From Rhodocyclaceae bacterium UBA2271 (GTDB taxonomy: Bacteria > Pseudomonadota > Gammaproteobacteria > Burkholderiales > Rhodocyclaceae): a stretch of DNA of 61,332 nt. This document shows, piece by piece, positions 7,837 to 15,357 of the stretch. Position 1 is the stretch's first letter. The number at the start of each line of letters is the position of its first letter. Made by a program: the position numbers and the translations under genes. The notes under the pieces were generated by a model, which searched no databases, was not told the DNA's origin, and saw only the letters and a list, made by a program, of their open reading frames with translations. The stretch is from the NCBI GenBank assembly GCA_002347405.1, contig DDXB01000048.1, forward strand, positions 1 to 61,332, given 5' to 3'.

Positions 7837-8023
7837 GGAACTGGCGATGGAGAACGAGATTGACCGCTACAGCCGCGCCATTGATGTCATCAATGGCGTG
7901 CCTTCGCTGCTGGTATCCGGCGCCCACGTGGAGGAGAAGCTGCGCGACATGCAGAGCTTATGCCGCAACCATGCGCACGAACATGAGGTGGATTTGCCGG
8001 AGGCGGATGCCTGGGTGTGGCCG
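7837..8023 (+). pseudogene. C-terminal fragment of a phosphoketolase-like gene
   Basis: The frame reads PLELAMENEIDRYSRAIDVI, then VPSLLVSGAHVEEKLRDMQ and HEHEVDLPEADAWVWP. These resemble the last roughly 60 residues of xylulose-5-phosphate/fructose-6-phosphate phosphoketolase. Nothing of the remaining 700 residues is present. It is joined directly to the EAL scrap and ends at the convergent cls gene. The family call rests on recalled motif resemblance. Confidence 0.55.
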
Positions 8024-8040
8024 CCGTTGTCACGCGCGCA

Positions 8041-9480
8041 TCACAGCACCGGCGCCAGCAGATAGGCGGCGCGCGCGGCGGCGCGCTGCCACCACGATCG
8101 CGCGGCGAGTTCGGCAGGCGTCATTTCGCGGCTGTGGCGGAAATCGTCCTCGAACATCGCTGCCGTTTGCGCGGCGAAGGCGGCGTCGGGCACCCAGGCG
8201 GTGATTTCGAAGTTGAGCCGGAATGAACGGTTGTCGAGGTTGACCGTGCCGATGGCCGCCATGTCGTCGATCAGCCAGACCTTGCCGTGCAGGAAGCCCG
8301 GCTGGTAGCGGTGGACCTTCACCCCGGCGTCGAGCAGCGGGCGGAGGAAGGCATACATCGCCCACGAAGTGGCCAGGATGTTGGTGCGCTCGGGGATCAG
8401 GATGCGCACATCCACGCCACGCAGCGCCGCCAGTTTGAGCGCTGCCAGCACGCCCTCGTCGGGCACGAAATAGGGGCTCGATATCCAGGCCCGGCGCTTT
8501 GCCGAGTGCAGTGCCGTCTGCACCATCAGGCTGGCGGTTTCGAAGCGGTCGGCCGGGCCGGAGGCGAGCACCAGTGCCGGCACGCCGCCAGCAACGGGCT
8601 TGGGCACCCAGTCCAGTTCCGGGAGTTTGCCGCCGGTCGCCCAGTGCCAGTCTTCCAGAAAGGCCAGCTGCAAGGCGATCGCGGCCGGGCCGGAAAGCCG
8701 CAGGTGCGTATCGCGCATCGCACCGAGCGCCGGGTCGCGGCCGAGATATTCTTCCCCGATGTTCAGACCGCCGACCCAGCCGTGCTCGCCATCGACGACC
8801 ACGATCTTGCGGTGGTTGCGGAAGTTGAGCTGGAAACGGTTGCCGGTGCCGCGGGTGGAATGAAAGCGTGCGACCTGGACGCCGGCGGCAGCCAGCTCAT
8901 CCGTATAACTGCGGGGCAGGGCGTAGCTGCCGATCTCGTCATAAAGAAAGTAGACCGGCACGCCTTGGCGTGCCTTGGCCGTCAGGCGTTGTTTCAGTTC
9001 CCGACCGACCGCATCGTCGCGGACGATGTAGTACTGGATCAGCACATAATGCCGCGCGGCCTCGATGCCGGCAAAAATGCTGGCGTAAGTGGCCGCGCCA
9101 TCGATCAGCAGGGTCGCCCGGTTTGCGCCCAGCAGCGGAATCTTCGCCAGACGCTCGATGGCCTGCAGCGCGTGGGTATCGTCTGCGAGCGGAACGCGGT
9201 AAGGCGCCACGCGGTCGAGCTTGTCGCGAACGGCGCGATGCAGTTCCCCGTCGCCCGTCTGGCGGCCGATCACGTAGCCCTCGAATTTTGTGCGGCCGAA
9301 CACCCAGTAGGCAGGCACCGCCACATAGGGAAAGGTGTTGAGCGAAACGATCCACGCGACCGCTCCAGGCGCGGTGCGCACCGACATCAGCGCGTCCAGG
9401 GAGGAGGCGATGCCCAGCGCGTGGGCGACGAACAGGAAAGCCGCGAAGAAATGACGGCGGCGCCGGGCGGGAGTGGTCAC
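8041..9480 (-). CDS. cls: cardiolipin synthase
   Basis: Joins two phosphatidylglycerol molecules into cardiolipin in the inner membrane. The 479-residue protein has two N-terminal hydrophobic segments and two phospholipase-D catalytic motifs: HRKIVVVDGEHGWVGGLN near residue 222 and HGKVWLIDDMAAIGTVNLDNRS near residue 396, both with the HxK(x4)D pattern complete. Its start overlaps the cytochrome c stop by four bases (ATGA type), so it is the last gene of an operon with lapA, a flavocytochrome and cytochrome c. The partnership with redox genes is unusual. Confidence 0.9.
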   Translation of the reverse strand: MTTPARRRRHFFAAFLFVAHALGIASSLDALMSVRTAPGAVAWIVSLNTFPYVAVPAYWVFGRTKFEGYVIGRQTGDGELHRAVRDKLDRVAPYRVPLADDTHALQAIERLAKIPLLGANRATLLIDGAATYASIFAGIEAARHYVLIQYYIVRDDAVGRELKQRLTAKARQGVPVYFLYDEIGSYALPRSYTDELAAAGVQVARFHSTRGTGNRFQLNFRNHRKIVVVDGEHGWVGGLNIGEEYLGRDPALGAMRDTHLRLSGPAAIALQLAFLEDWHWATGGKLPELDWVPKPVAGGVPALVLASGPADRFETASLMVQTALHSAKRRAWISSPYFVPDEGVLAALKLAALRGVDVRILIPERTNILATSWAMYAFLRPLLDAGVKVHRYQPGFLHGKVWLIDDMAAIGTVNLDNRSFRLNFEITAWVPDAAFAAQTAAMFEDDFRHSREMTPAELAARSWWQRAAARAAYLLAPVL

Positions 9481-9899
9481 GGTGTGGCGCCCCCGTCCGA
9501 GGCGCGGAGGCCTGAAAGATAAGCGACCAGCGCGTCGATTTCGTCGGCGCCCAGGTCGCGATAGTCCTCCTTCATGATCGCGGCTCGCCTTGGCAGCAGC
9601 GTGGCCACCGCGCCGGTGGCGAGAATCCAGTCACGCAATTCCAGAGCTTCCAGTCGGTCGCCGACGCCGTCCAGCGGGTAGCGCGGGTTGCCTTCGCCGG
9701 CGATGGCATGACAGAGCGGGCAGCCCTCGGCCTGATATATCTTGCGGCCTGTCAGCGCCAACGCCGACATCTCGACGGCGGCTGCCCCCACCCGCTGCCC
9801 GGCGGCGCCGGGATTCTGCAACCAGGCGAAGGCCAGCGCCAGCAGGACCGCCAACACCCCGCTCGCCGCCACGATGATTCGTACCCAGGTTTCCCGCAT
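9477..9899 (-). CDS. membrane-anchored c-type cytochrome
   Basis: A 140-residue protein with an N-terminal membrane anchor (about 7-26) and one heme c site, CPLCH, near residue 60. A C-terminal helix (LGADEIDALVAYLSGL) is typical of class I cytochromes. A methionine in the IMKEDY segment, about residue 108, is a likely sixth ligand. It should face the periplasm. It starts six bases after the ferric-reductase-like gene and overlaps cls by four bases, so it probably exchanges electrons with the flavocytochrome made from the same message. Confidence 0.85.
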   Translation of the reverse strand: MRETWVRIIVAASGVLAVLLALAFAWLQNPGAAGQRVGAAAVEMSALALTGRKIYQAEGCPLCHAIAGEGNPRYPLDGVGDRLEALELRDWILATGAVATLLPRRAAIMKEDYRDLGADEIDALVAYLSGLRASDGGATP

Positions 9900-9905
9900 G
9901 AGCCG

Positions 9906-11228
9906 TCACACCATGTTGAAAAGTTCGAAGTGGATGCGCGCAAGCGGCACGCCCAGCGAGCGCAGCCCGCGCTGGGTCGTATCGGTCATGGGTCCGGGGC
10001 CGCACAGGAAATATTCCAGATTGCGCCTGTTCACCGGCAGATGACGGTCGAGCAGGGCGGAATCGACCCAGCCGTGTTCGCCCGTCCAGTCGGGCGGCGG
10101 GTCGGCCAGCACGTGCACGACTTTCAGGTCGAGACGGCCGCGCAAGGTATTGATTTCCTCGCGGAAGATCACGTCATCCCAGCGATTGTTGCCGCAGATC
10201 AGCACGAACGGCCGGTGGTCGCCACGCGCTGCCGCCGTGCGCAGCATGCTCATCATGGGTGCAATGCCGACGCCACCGGCGATGAAGACGAAACCGGGGG
10301 CATCGGGATAGCGGTCGGTGCCGAATACGCCATAGGGGCCATCCAGATAGGCGCGCGTGCCCGGTTGCACGTCCTTGACGGTGCGCGTGAAGTCGCCCAG
10401 CGCCTTGATGGTGAACTCGACCCGACCGCTGTCGGCAGCCGAAGAAAACGAGAAGGGGTGTTCGCGGACATGAAAGGGTGAATCGTCAAGCGTGAGCCAG
10501 CCGAACTGGCCGGGTGCGAAGCGCAGGCCGGCATGACCGACGGGTGCAAGGGCAAGCGTCCAGGCATTGCCACGCTCGGGACGTACCTCGGTGACTTGCC
10601 AGGGGCGGCTCAGCATCCGCCAGGGCTTGACCAGCCGCACATAAACGATGAGACCGACCCACGAAAGCGTGTAGGCAGTCCACAAGACGCGCTTCCACGG
10701 CGCATTGATGTAATGGCCCACACCCTCGATGTGGCCGACGGCGGCCAGGAATGCGGTGGTGGCGGCGAGCGCGTGCCAGAGACGCCAGCGATCGTATTCG
10801 ATGCGCAGGGGCTTGCGCCACAGCGAGGTCACGACGACAAGAAAGAACAGCACGAGCGCGACCCGGCCGGCGGTCATGTACCAGGGCGCCTGGCGTGGAT
10901 CAATGGCGCCCAGCGCCGCGACATTGTCGATGCGGATAACCAGGAAATGGGCGAGCACCAAAGCGAGGGCGACGAGCGCCGCGTATCGGTGAAAGCGATA
11001 GATGATGTCGATGCCGAAGGGCGCGGCGGCGCGGCGAAAGCGCGCCGTCAGGGCGAACTGCACGCCGAGCATGGCCATGCCGGCAAAGCCGAGCGCCATC
11101 GAGAAATCCCACCAGAAGCCCGAACCCGCCGGCACGCGTCCGGTCAGCAGGACGAGCAGCGGCGCGGCGACCAGCAGCAGGTAAAGACCGATCCACAGCG
11201 CGGCCCGAATGACGGCACGGTCAGGCAT
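9906..11228 (-). CDS. ferric-reductase-like membrane flavocytochrome
   Basis: The 440-residue protein has six or so membrane helices in its N-terminal half, with spaced histidines (FHRYAALVALALVLAHF, LWHALAATTAFLAAVGHIEGVGHY) fitting two b-type hemes. A cytoplasmic ferredoxin-reductase module follows: FAD site REHPFSFSS near residue 240 and NAD(P)H sites GGVGIAPMMSM near 319 and FLCGPGPM near 412. It should move electrons from NAD(P)H across the membrane. The substrate may be the cytochrome c encoded six bases downstream, or ferric iron or quinone. It is the second gene of the lapA-cls operon. Confidence 0.85.
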   Translation of the reverse strand: MPDRAVIRAALWIGLYLLLVAAPLLVLLTGRVPAGSGFWWDFSMALGFAGMAMLGVQFALTARFRRAAAPFGIDIIYRFHRYAALVALALVLAHFLVIRIDNVAALGAIDPRQAPWYMTAGRVALVLFFLVVVTSLWRKPLRIEYDRWRLWHALAATTAFLAAVGHIEGVGHYINAPWKRVLWTAYTLSWVGLIVYVRLVKPWRMLSRPWQVTEVRPERGNAWTLALAPVGHAGLRFAPGQFGWLTLDDSPFHVREHPFSFSSAADSGRVEFTIKALGDFTRTVKDVQPGTRAYLDGPYGVFGTDRYPDAPGFVFIAGGVGIAPMMSMLRTAAARGDHRPFVLICGNNRWDDVIFREEINTLRGRLDLKVVHVLADPPPDWTGEHGWVDSALLDRHLPVNRRNLEYFLCGPGPMTDTTQRGLRSLGVPLARIHFELFNMV

Positions 11229-11234
11229 GGGTGG

Positions 11235-11471
11235 TCAATCCTTGCCTGCGGTTTCCGGCCGGGCGCCGCGCAGCCAGTCGCGCAGCAGGCCGACGACGAA
11301 GCTGCCGGTCAGCATGCCCAGAACATAGACGCCGATGAGCAGCAGCGACAGCGGCATCGTGAGACTCAGCGTCAGCAGGGACACCGTCACGGTATCGATG
11401 TTCTGCACCTTGAAGAGCAGAACCAGCGCCGTGAATAGAACAATCAGGGCGATATGGATGTAGCGTTTCAT
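11235..11471 (-). CDS. LapA-domain (DUF1049) small membrane protein
   Basis: ATG 11471 has GGGAG six bases upstream; in-frame Mets at 11477 and 11525 lack such spacing. The 78 residues contain two membrane helices flanking VQNIDTVTVSLLTLSLTMP, the typical QN..V.v..l...l.lPl pattern of the LapA (lipopolysaccharide assembly A) domain. A basic tail follows (LRDWLRGARPE). It heads the operon with a seven-base gap to the flavocytochrome gene. Role of the family in LPS transport or assembly is known from enterics; here it is inferred only from the domain. Confidence 0.8.
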   Translation of the reverse strand: MKRYIHIALIVLFTALVLLFKVQNIDTVTVSLLTLSLTMPLSLLLIGVYVLGMLTGSFVVGLLRDWLRGARPETAGKD

Positions 11472-11538
11472 GGTCATCTCCCGACGTGACGATTGCGAAT
11501 TGTGCCGCAAGGATAGGAAATTCAACGCGACATGGGGG

Positions 11539-11566
11539 AGTATCCTTCAGTGGTCGCCACAATCAA
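11539..11566 (-). promoter_or_regulatory. candidate promoter of the lapA-cls operon
   Basis: Minus-strand TTGATT (11561-11566) and GATACT (11539-11544) are 16 bases apart, about 70 bases before the lapA-like start codon. A plausible but not perfect sigma-70 promoter. Confidence 0.4.
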
Positions 11567-11617
11567 TCACCTGTTTCGGGCTGTCATGGGTCACGATTCG
11601 CGGCAACCCCCCTCCCG

Positions 11618-12145
11618 CTACGGATCATTGCCCGCCAGTTCCGCCACGGTCGGAATCCTGCCCATCAGCGCGCAGACCGCGGCCAGTTCGGCTGAGGAGA
11701 GATAAACGCGCGTATCGATGCCGAGGCGGTTGGGGAAGTTGCGCGTCGAGGTTGATATCGCCGTGCTGCCCTTCTTGATCTGCGCCTGGTTGCCCATGCA
11801 CAGCGAGCAGCCGGGCATTTCCATGCGCGCGCCGGACTTGCCGAGCACGGAATAGTAGCCTTCCTCGTTGAGGATCATGGCGTCCATCTTGGTCGGCGGG
11901 GCGATCCACAGTCGCGTGGGGAGGTCGCTCTTGCCGTCGAGGATCTTGCCGGCGGCGCGGAAGTGGCCGATGTTGGTCATGCACGAGCCGATGAACACCT
12001 CGTCGATCTGGTCGCCCTGCACCGCGGAAAGCGGCTTGACGTCGTCCGGGTCGTTCGGGCAGGCGAGCAGCGGCTCGGTGATCTCGTTCATGTCGATCTC
12101 GATCACGGCGGCATATTCGGCGCCGGCACGGGCTGCAGCCGGCAC
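11618..12145 (-). pseudogene. duplicated internal fragment of acnB
   Basis: Bases 11641-12120 match 24761-25240 of the intact acnB gene at 472 of 480 positions, without a gap, in the same orientation. They encode residues about 673-832, including the Fe-S cysteines (CSLCMGN, GSCMTN). Both ends break off sharply into unrelated sequence, leaving an open frame of 175 residues with foreign ends and no ribosome-binding site. It cannot be a working aconitase. The near identity points to a recent duplication or continuing gene conversion. Confidence 0.9.
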
Positions 12146-12303
12146 GCTGGCCGAACAGCTTTCGCTGCCGTAGCGCGGGAACCCTTCAAGTGACCGGCCT
12201 GTTCGCCTGAGACCCTTGCTTGGACCGGGATTTCCGGCGACCTTTCTACGCTAGAATCGACACGAGGGTGGTTGTTTGGAGACCTAGGGGAGGCGCAAGG
12301 TTC

Positions 12304-12745
12304 ATGAAGCTGATCGCCGATCAGAAAATCAGGGTGAAACTGACAGTCGCCATCCGGCTGATGCTGGTGTATTTCTGGACCGGCCTGATCTTCTGGGAAA
12401 GCTACGTCAATCGGCAGACGGCCAGCGCGCAGGCCAAGGACTTTTCCCTGTCGATGCACGGTCCACCCTGGCCGGCATGATGATTACCGGCACCATCAAC
12501 CAGCGGGAAATCTTCCTCGACCAGGTGAACAGGGCGGTCGGCGCCCAACGTTTCAAGTCGCTGCTCGCGGCCATCGTCCTCAGCGTACCGATGCCCGCCT
12601 TCATCTACCTGTTCATTCGCAACGTCGTCACCGCCCCGATCGACAAGATGGTGTCCGGCCTGCGCAGCATCGCCCGCGGCGAGGGCGACCTGAGCCAGCG
12701 GCTTGAAGACCACGGACGAGACGAAATTCAGCGGCTATCCGGACG
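12304..12745 (+). pseudogene. broken HAMP-domain receptor
   Basis: The start is good (ATGAAGCTGATC..., first membrane helix, then ESYVNRQTASAQAKDFSLSMH as in methyl-accepting receptors). A one-base shift near 12460 then moves the frame, which continues as STLAGMMITGTINQREIFLDQV. The periplasmic part then jumps straight into the second membrane helix (AAIVLSVPMPAFIYLFI) and a HAMP domain (VTAPIDKMVSGLRSIARGEGDLSQRL). After the HAMP the sequence degenerates. The gene thus has a frameshift, an internal deletion and no signalling domain. Confidence 0.75.
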
Positions 12746-12886
12746 GTCTTGCCGGCGACACGATCCTCCGCGATCCGGCAGAAGCATGAGGAAGGCGCAC
12801 ACCGTGGCAGGACAAGACCAACAGCGGCCGGCGGACAGTCAGTCCGTCTGCACGTCGGAGGCCTCTCGGCAAGCGCTGGGGCCGTC

Positions 12887-14383
12887 ATGACCGCGCGCCC
12901 GCTTGCCACCCATCTCTACCGCCTGATCGGGTTCAGCCTGCTGCCGCTGCTGCTGATGGCGGTGTGGCTGGCCGTGGACCGGGTGCGTACCGACCAGCTC
13001 GAGATGGAGAAGGCGGCACAGCGGCGCCTGAGCAATTACATTTCCCGCATCGACGGTTTTATCGAGGCGCGCATGCTCGCCCTGAAGCTGCTGGCGGCCT
13101 CGCCGCTGGCGGACGATCCGCAAAGATGGGTCGACCTGTATGTCGAGGCGCAGACTTTCCGCGAGAACGTCGGCAGCCATCTGATCTTTGCCGACGCCAC
13201 GGGACAAATACTGCTGAACACCCGCGTCCCGCTCGGCACCGCCCTGCCCCGCATGCCCGGCAACCCGGATCATGCGGGCAACCTCGCGCTCGCCAGCGGC
13301 CAGCCCGCGGTCGGCAACCTCTTCATCGGACCATTGACCCAGGAGCCGATGCTGGCGATCGCCGTGCCCGGCGTACGCGCAGGCAGGGTGCGTCACCTGA
13401 TGCAGACCGTCTTCACCGCCGAGCAGATCCAGCAGCAGATCGCGCAGATCGCCTTGCAGCACGGCTGGGCACTGACCCTGAGCGACGGCAATGGCCAGTT
13501 GATCGCCCGACAGGCGCCGCCGGGCTTCGATCCGGAGCGCGACGTCGATCCGCGCTGGCGCTTCGCACAGCAGCTGCGCTTCGCGCCATGGACGATGATC
13601 ATCGAGGTGCCGCGCAAGGTCCAGCAAGCGCCGCTGATCGAATTCGCGCTGATGCTCGCGCTGGGCATCGTCCTGGCCACCCTGGCCGGCATGCTTGGCA
13701 GCGCCCGGATCGCCCGCCGCATCAACCGCCAGGTCACGGCCCTGGCCGACCCGACCGCCCCGGACACCTCTCCCGAGGAGATCAAAGAAATCGCCGCCGC
13801 GCGCCGGCAAATTGCCACCGCGCAAGCCGAACTGCGCGCCAGCGAGGAAAGCCATCGCGACCTGTTCGCGTCCAACCCGCATCCAATGTGGGTATACGAC
13901 CTCGAGACATTGGCCTTTCTCGCCGTCAATGACGCGGCCGTGCGCCATTACGGCTACAGCCGCAACGAGTTCCTCGGCATGACGATCAAGGACATCCGGC
14001 CGGACGAGGACGTGCCACGGCTGCTGGAAAATGTTGCTCATGTCGGCAACGGGTTAGACGAGGCGGGCATCTGGCGCCACCGGACCAAGGACGGTCGTCT
14101 GCTCGACGTCGAAATCGTTACCCATGCCATGAAGTTTGCCGGACACAGCGCCGAACTGGTGCTCGCCCATGACGTCACCGCGCGCAAGCAGGCGGAAGAC
14201 GCGCTGCGCCAGCGCAATGCGGAACTCGAACGCTTCAACATCGCCGCGGTGGACCGGGAAATGGCCATGATCGATCTCAAGCGGCAGGTCAATGCCTTGT
14301 CGCAGGAACTGGGCCGGCCGCCTCCCCATGAGCTGGATTTCCTGAACGACGCGCAAGCCGGGCGTGACTCATGCAAGCACTGA
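12887..14383 (+). CDS. PAS-domain membrane sensor without kinase domain
   Basis: From ATG 12887 the protein has 498 residues: first helix about 11-32, a periplasmic Cache-like domain (about 33-270, with FIEARMLALKLLAASP, LIFADATGQILLNTR), a second helix about 275-297, a short coiled coil, and one PAS domain (about 320-440: SNPHPMWVYDLETLAFLAVNDAAVRHYGYSRNEF pattern). A helical tail follows (ELERFNIAAVDREMAMIDLKRQVNALSQEL). No kinase, GGDEF or other output domain follows. Its last 13 bases overlap the next gene, so it is translated with the binding protein and kinase, and may be their partner sensor. Confidence 0.75.
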   Translation: MTARPLATHLYRLIGFSLLPLLLMAVWLAVDRVRTDQLEMEKAAQRRLSNYISRIDGFIEARMLALKLLAASPLADDPQRWVDLYVEAQTFRENVGSHLIFADATGQILLNTRVPLGTALPRMPGNPDHAGNLALASGQPAVGNLFIGPLTQEPMLAIAVPGVRAGRVRHLMQTVFTAEQIQQQIAQIALQHGWALTLSDGNGQLIARQAPPGFDPERDVDPRWRFAQQLRFAPWTMIIEVPRKVQQAPLIEFALMLALGIVLATLAGMLGSARIARRINRQVTALADPTAPDTSPEEIKEIAAARRQIATAQAELRASEESHRDLFASNPHPMWVYDLETLAFLAVNDAAVRHYGYSRNEFLGMTIKDIRPDEDVPRLLENVAHVGNGLDEAGIWRHRTKDGRLLDVEIVTHAMKFAGHSAELVLAHDVTARKQAEDALRQRNAELERFNIAAVDREMAMIDLKRQVNALSQELGRPPPHELDFLNDAQAGRDSCKH

Positions 14384-15357
14384 GCCGCTCACGCCGCCGG
14401 GCCCTCGCGCTGATCCTGCTGACCGGCCTGGCGCCGCTCACCGCCGCTGCCGGCGAAGTCTTCAAGCTGGGCCACATGTTCGCCCGTGGCAGCCTGCCGG
14501 ACCAGGTGGCCCTCAAGTTCGCCGAGCTCGTTGCGGAGCAGAGCAGGCAGGCGATCCGCATCGAGGTTTATCCCGATGGCGTGCTGGGGGACGAACGCGA
14601 GAATGTCGCGCAGCTGCGCAAGGGCAGCCTGGATTTCACGATCTCTGGAGATGTGCTGATCAGCAGCCTCGGCAACCAGTTCCGGGTGGTGAACATGCCG
14701 TTCATCTACCGAGATCCGGCTCATGCGCTGGCGGTCTATGACGGGCCGCTCGGCGTGGCGATCCGCTCCGGCATTCGCCAGGAAGGCATCGAAGTGCTCT
14801 CCTGGCATTATGTCGGCACGCGGATGCTGACCGCCAACCGGCCGCTCCGCACGGTCGAGGACCTCAAGGGGCTGAAGCTGCGTTTGCCGCAGGACCAGGC
14901 CTGGGTGGCCACCTGGCAGGCGCTGGGCGCCAGCACGCAACAGATACCCTTCACCGAACTCGCCGACGCGCTCAGGACGGGGCGCATTGACGCGCAGGAA
15001 AACCCGCCGAACTTCATTCGCGGCCAGCAACTGTACAAACATCAGAAATACCTGATGACCACCGACCATTTGCCACAACGCCAGATGATCTTGGCGTCCG
15101 GCCAGCGCTGGGCCCGGCTTTCCGCCACGCAACGGCAACTGCTGCTGGAAGCGGCGCGTGCGGCGGCCCGCTGGACCACCGCGCGGGCCACTGCCCAGCA
15201 GCAGGATGATCTCGACTGGCTGCTGGGCGAAGGTGGCATGACCCGCATCGAGTTCGACACGCGCGGCGTCCGCGCCGCGCTTGCCGAAATTCCCGGCCGC
15301 CTCGCCGGCACGGAAGGCGAAAGGCTGTACGAGCAAATTCTGGCCTCGGGCCGATGA
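14371..15357 (+). CDS. TRAP-type (DctP family) periplasmic binding protein
   Basis: A signal peptide (about 1-27, ending LTAAAG) is followed by a complete DctP fold of about 300 residues: FKLGHMFARGSLPDQVALKFAELV, the ligand-arginine regions (GLKLRLPQDQAW, TGRIDAQENPP) and MTTDHLPQRQMI. Family members bind C4-dicarboxylates or other organic acids. No DctQ or DctM transporter genes are nearby. Instead the gene overlaps the PAS sensor by 13 bases and the large histidine kinase by 4, so it most likely presents a ligand to the sensors and does not feed a transporter. The ligand is unknown. Confidence 0.85.
   Translation: MQALSRSRRRALALILLTGLAPLTAAAGEVFKLGHMFARGSLPDQVALKFAELVAEQSRQAIRIEVYPDGVLGDERENVAQLRKGSLDFTISGDVLISSLGNQFRVVNMPFIYRDPAHALAVYDGPLGVAIRSGIRQEGIEVLSWHYVGTRMLTANRPLRTVEDLKGLKLRLPQDQAWVATWQALGASTQQIPFTELADALRTGRIDAQENPPNFIRGQQLYKHQKYLMTTDHLPQRQMILASGQRWARLSATQRQLLLEAARAAARWTTARATAQQQDDLDWLLGEGGMTRIEFDTRGVRAALAEIPGRLAGTEGERLYEQILASGR

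Noticed and set aside
11618..12145. A second working aconitase
   Set aside because: Only residues 673-832 are present, with foreign ends and no ribosome-binding site.
14371..15357. Complete TRAP transporter
   Set aside because: No DctQ or DctM gene in the window; both neighbours are signalling genes.
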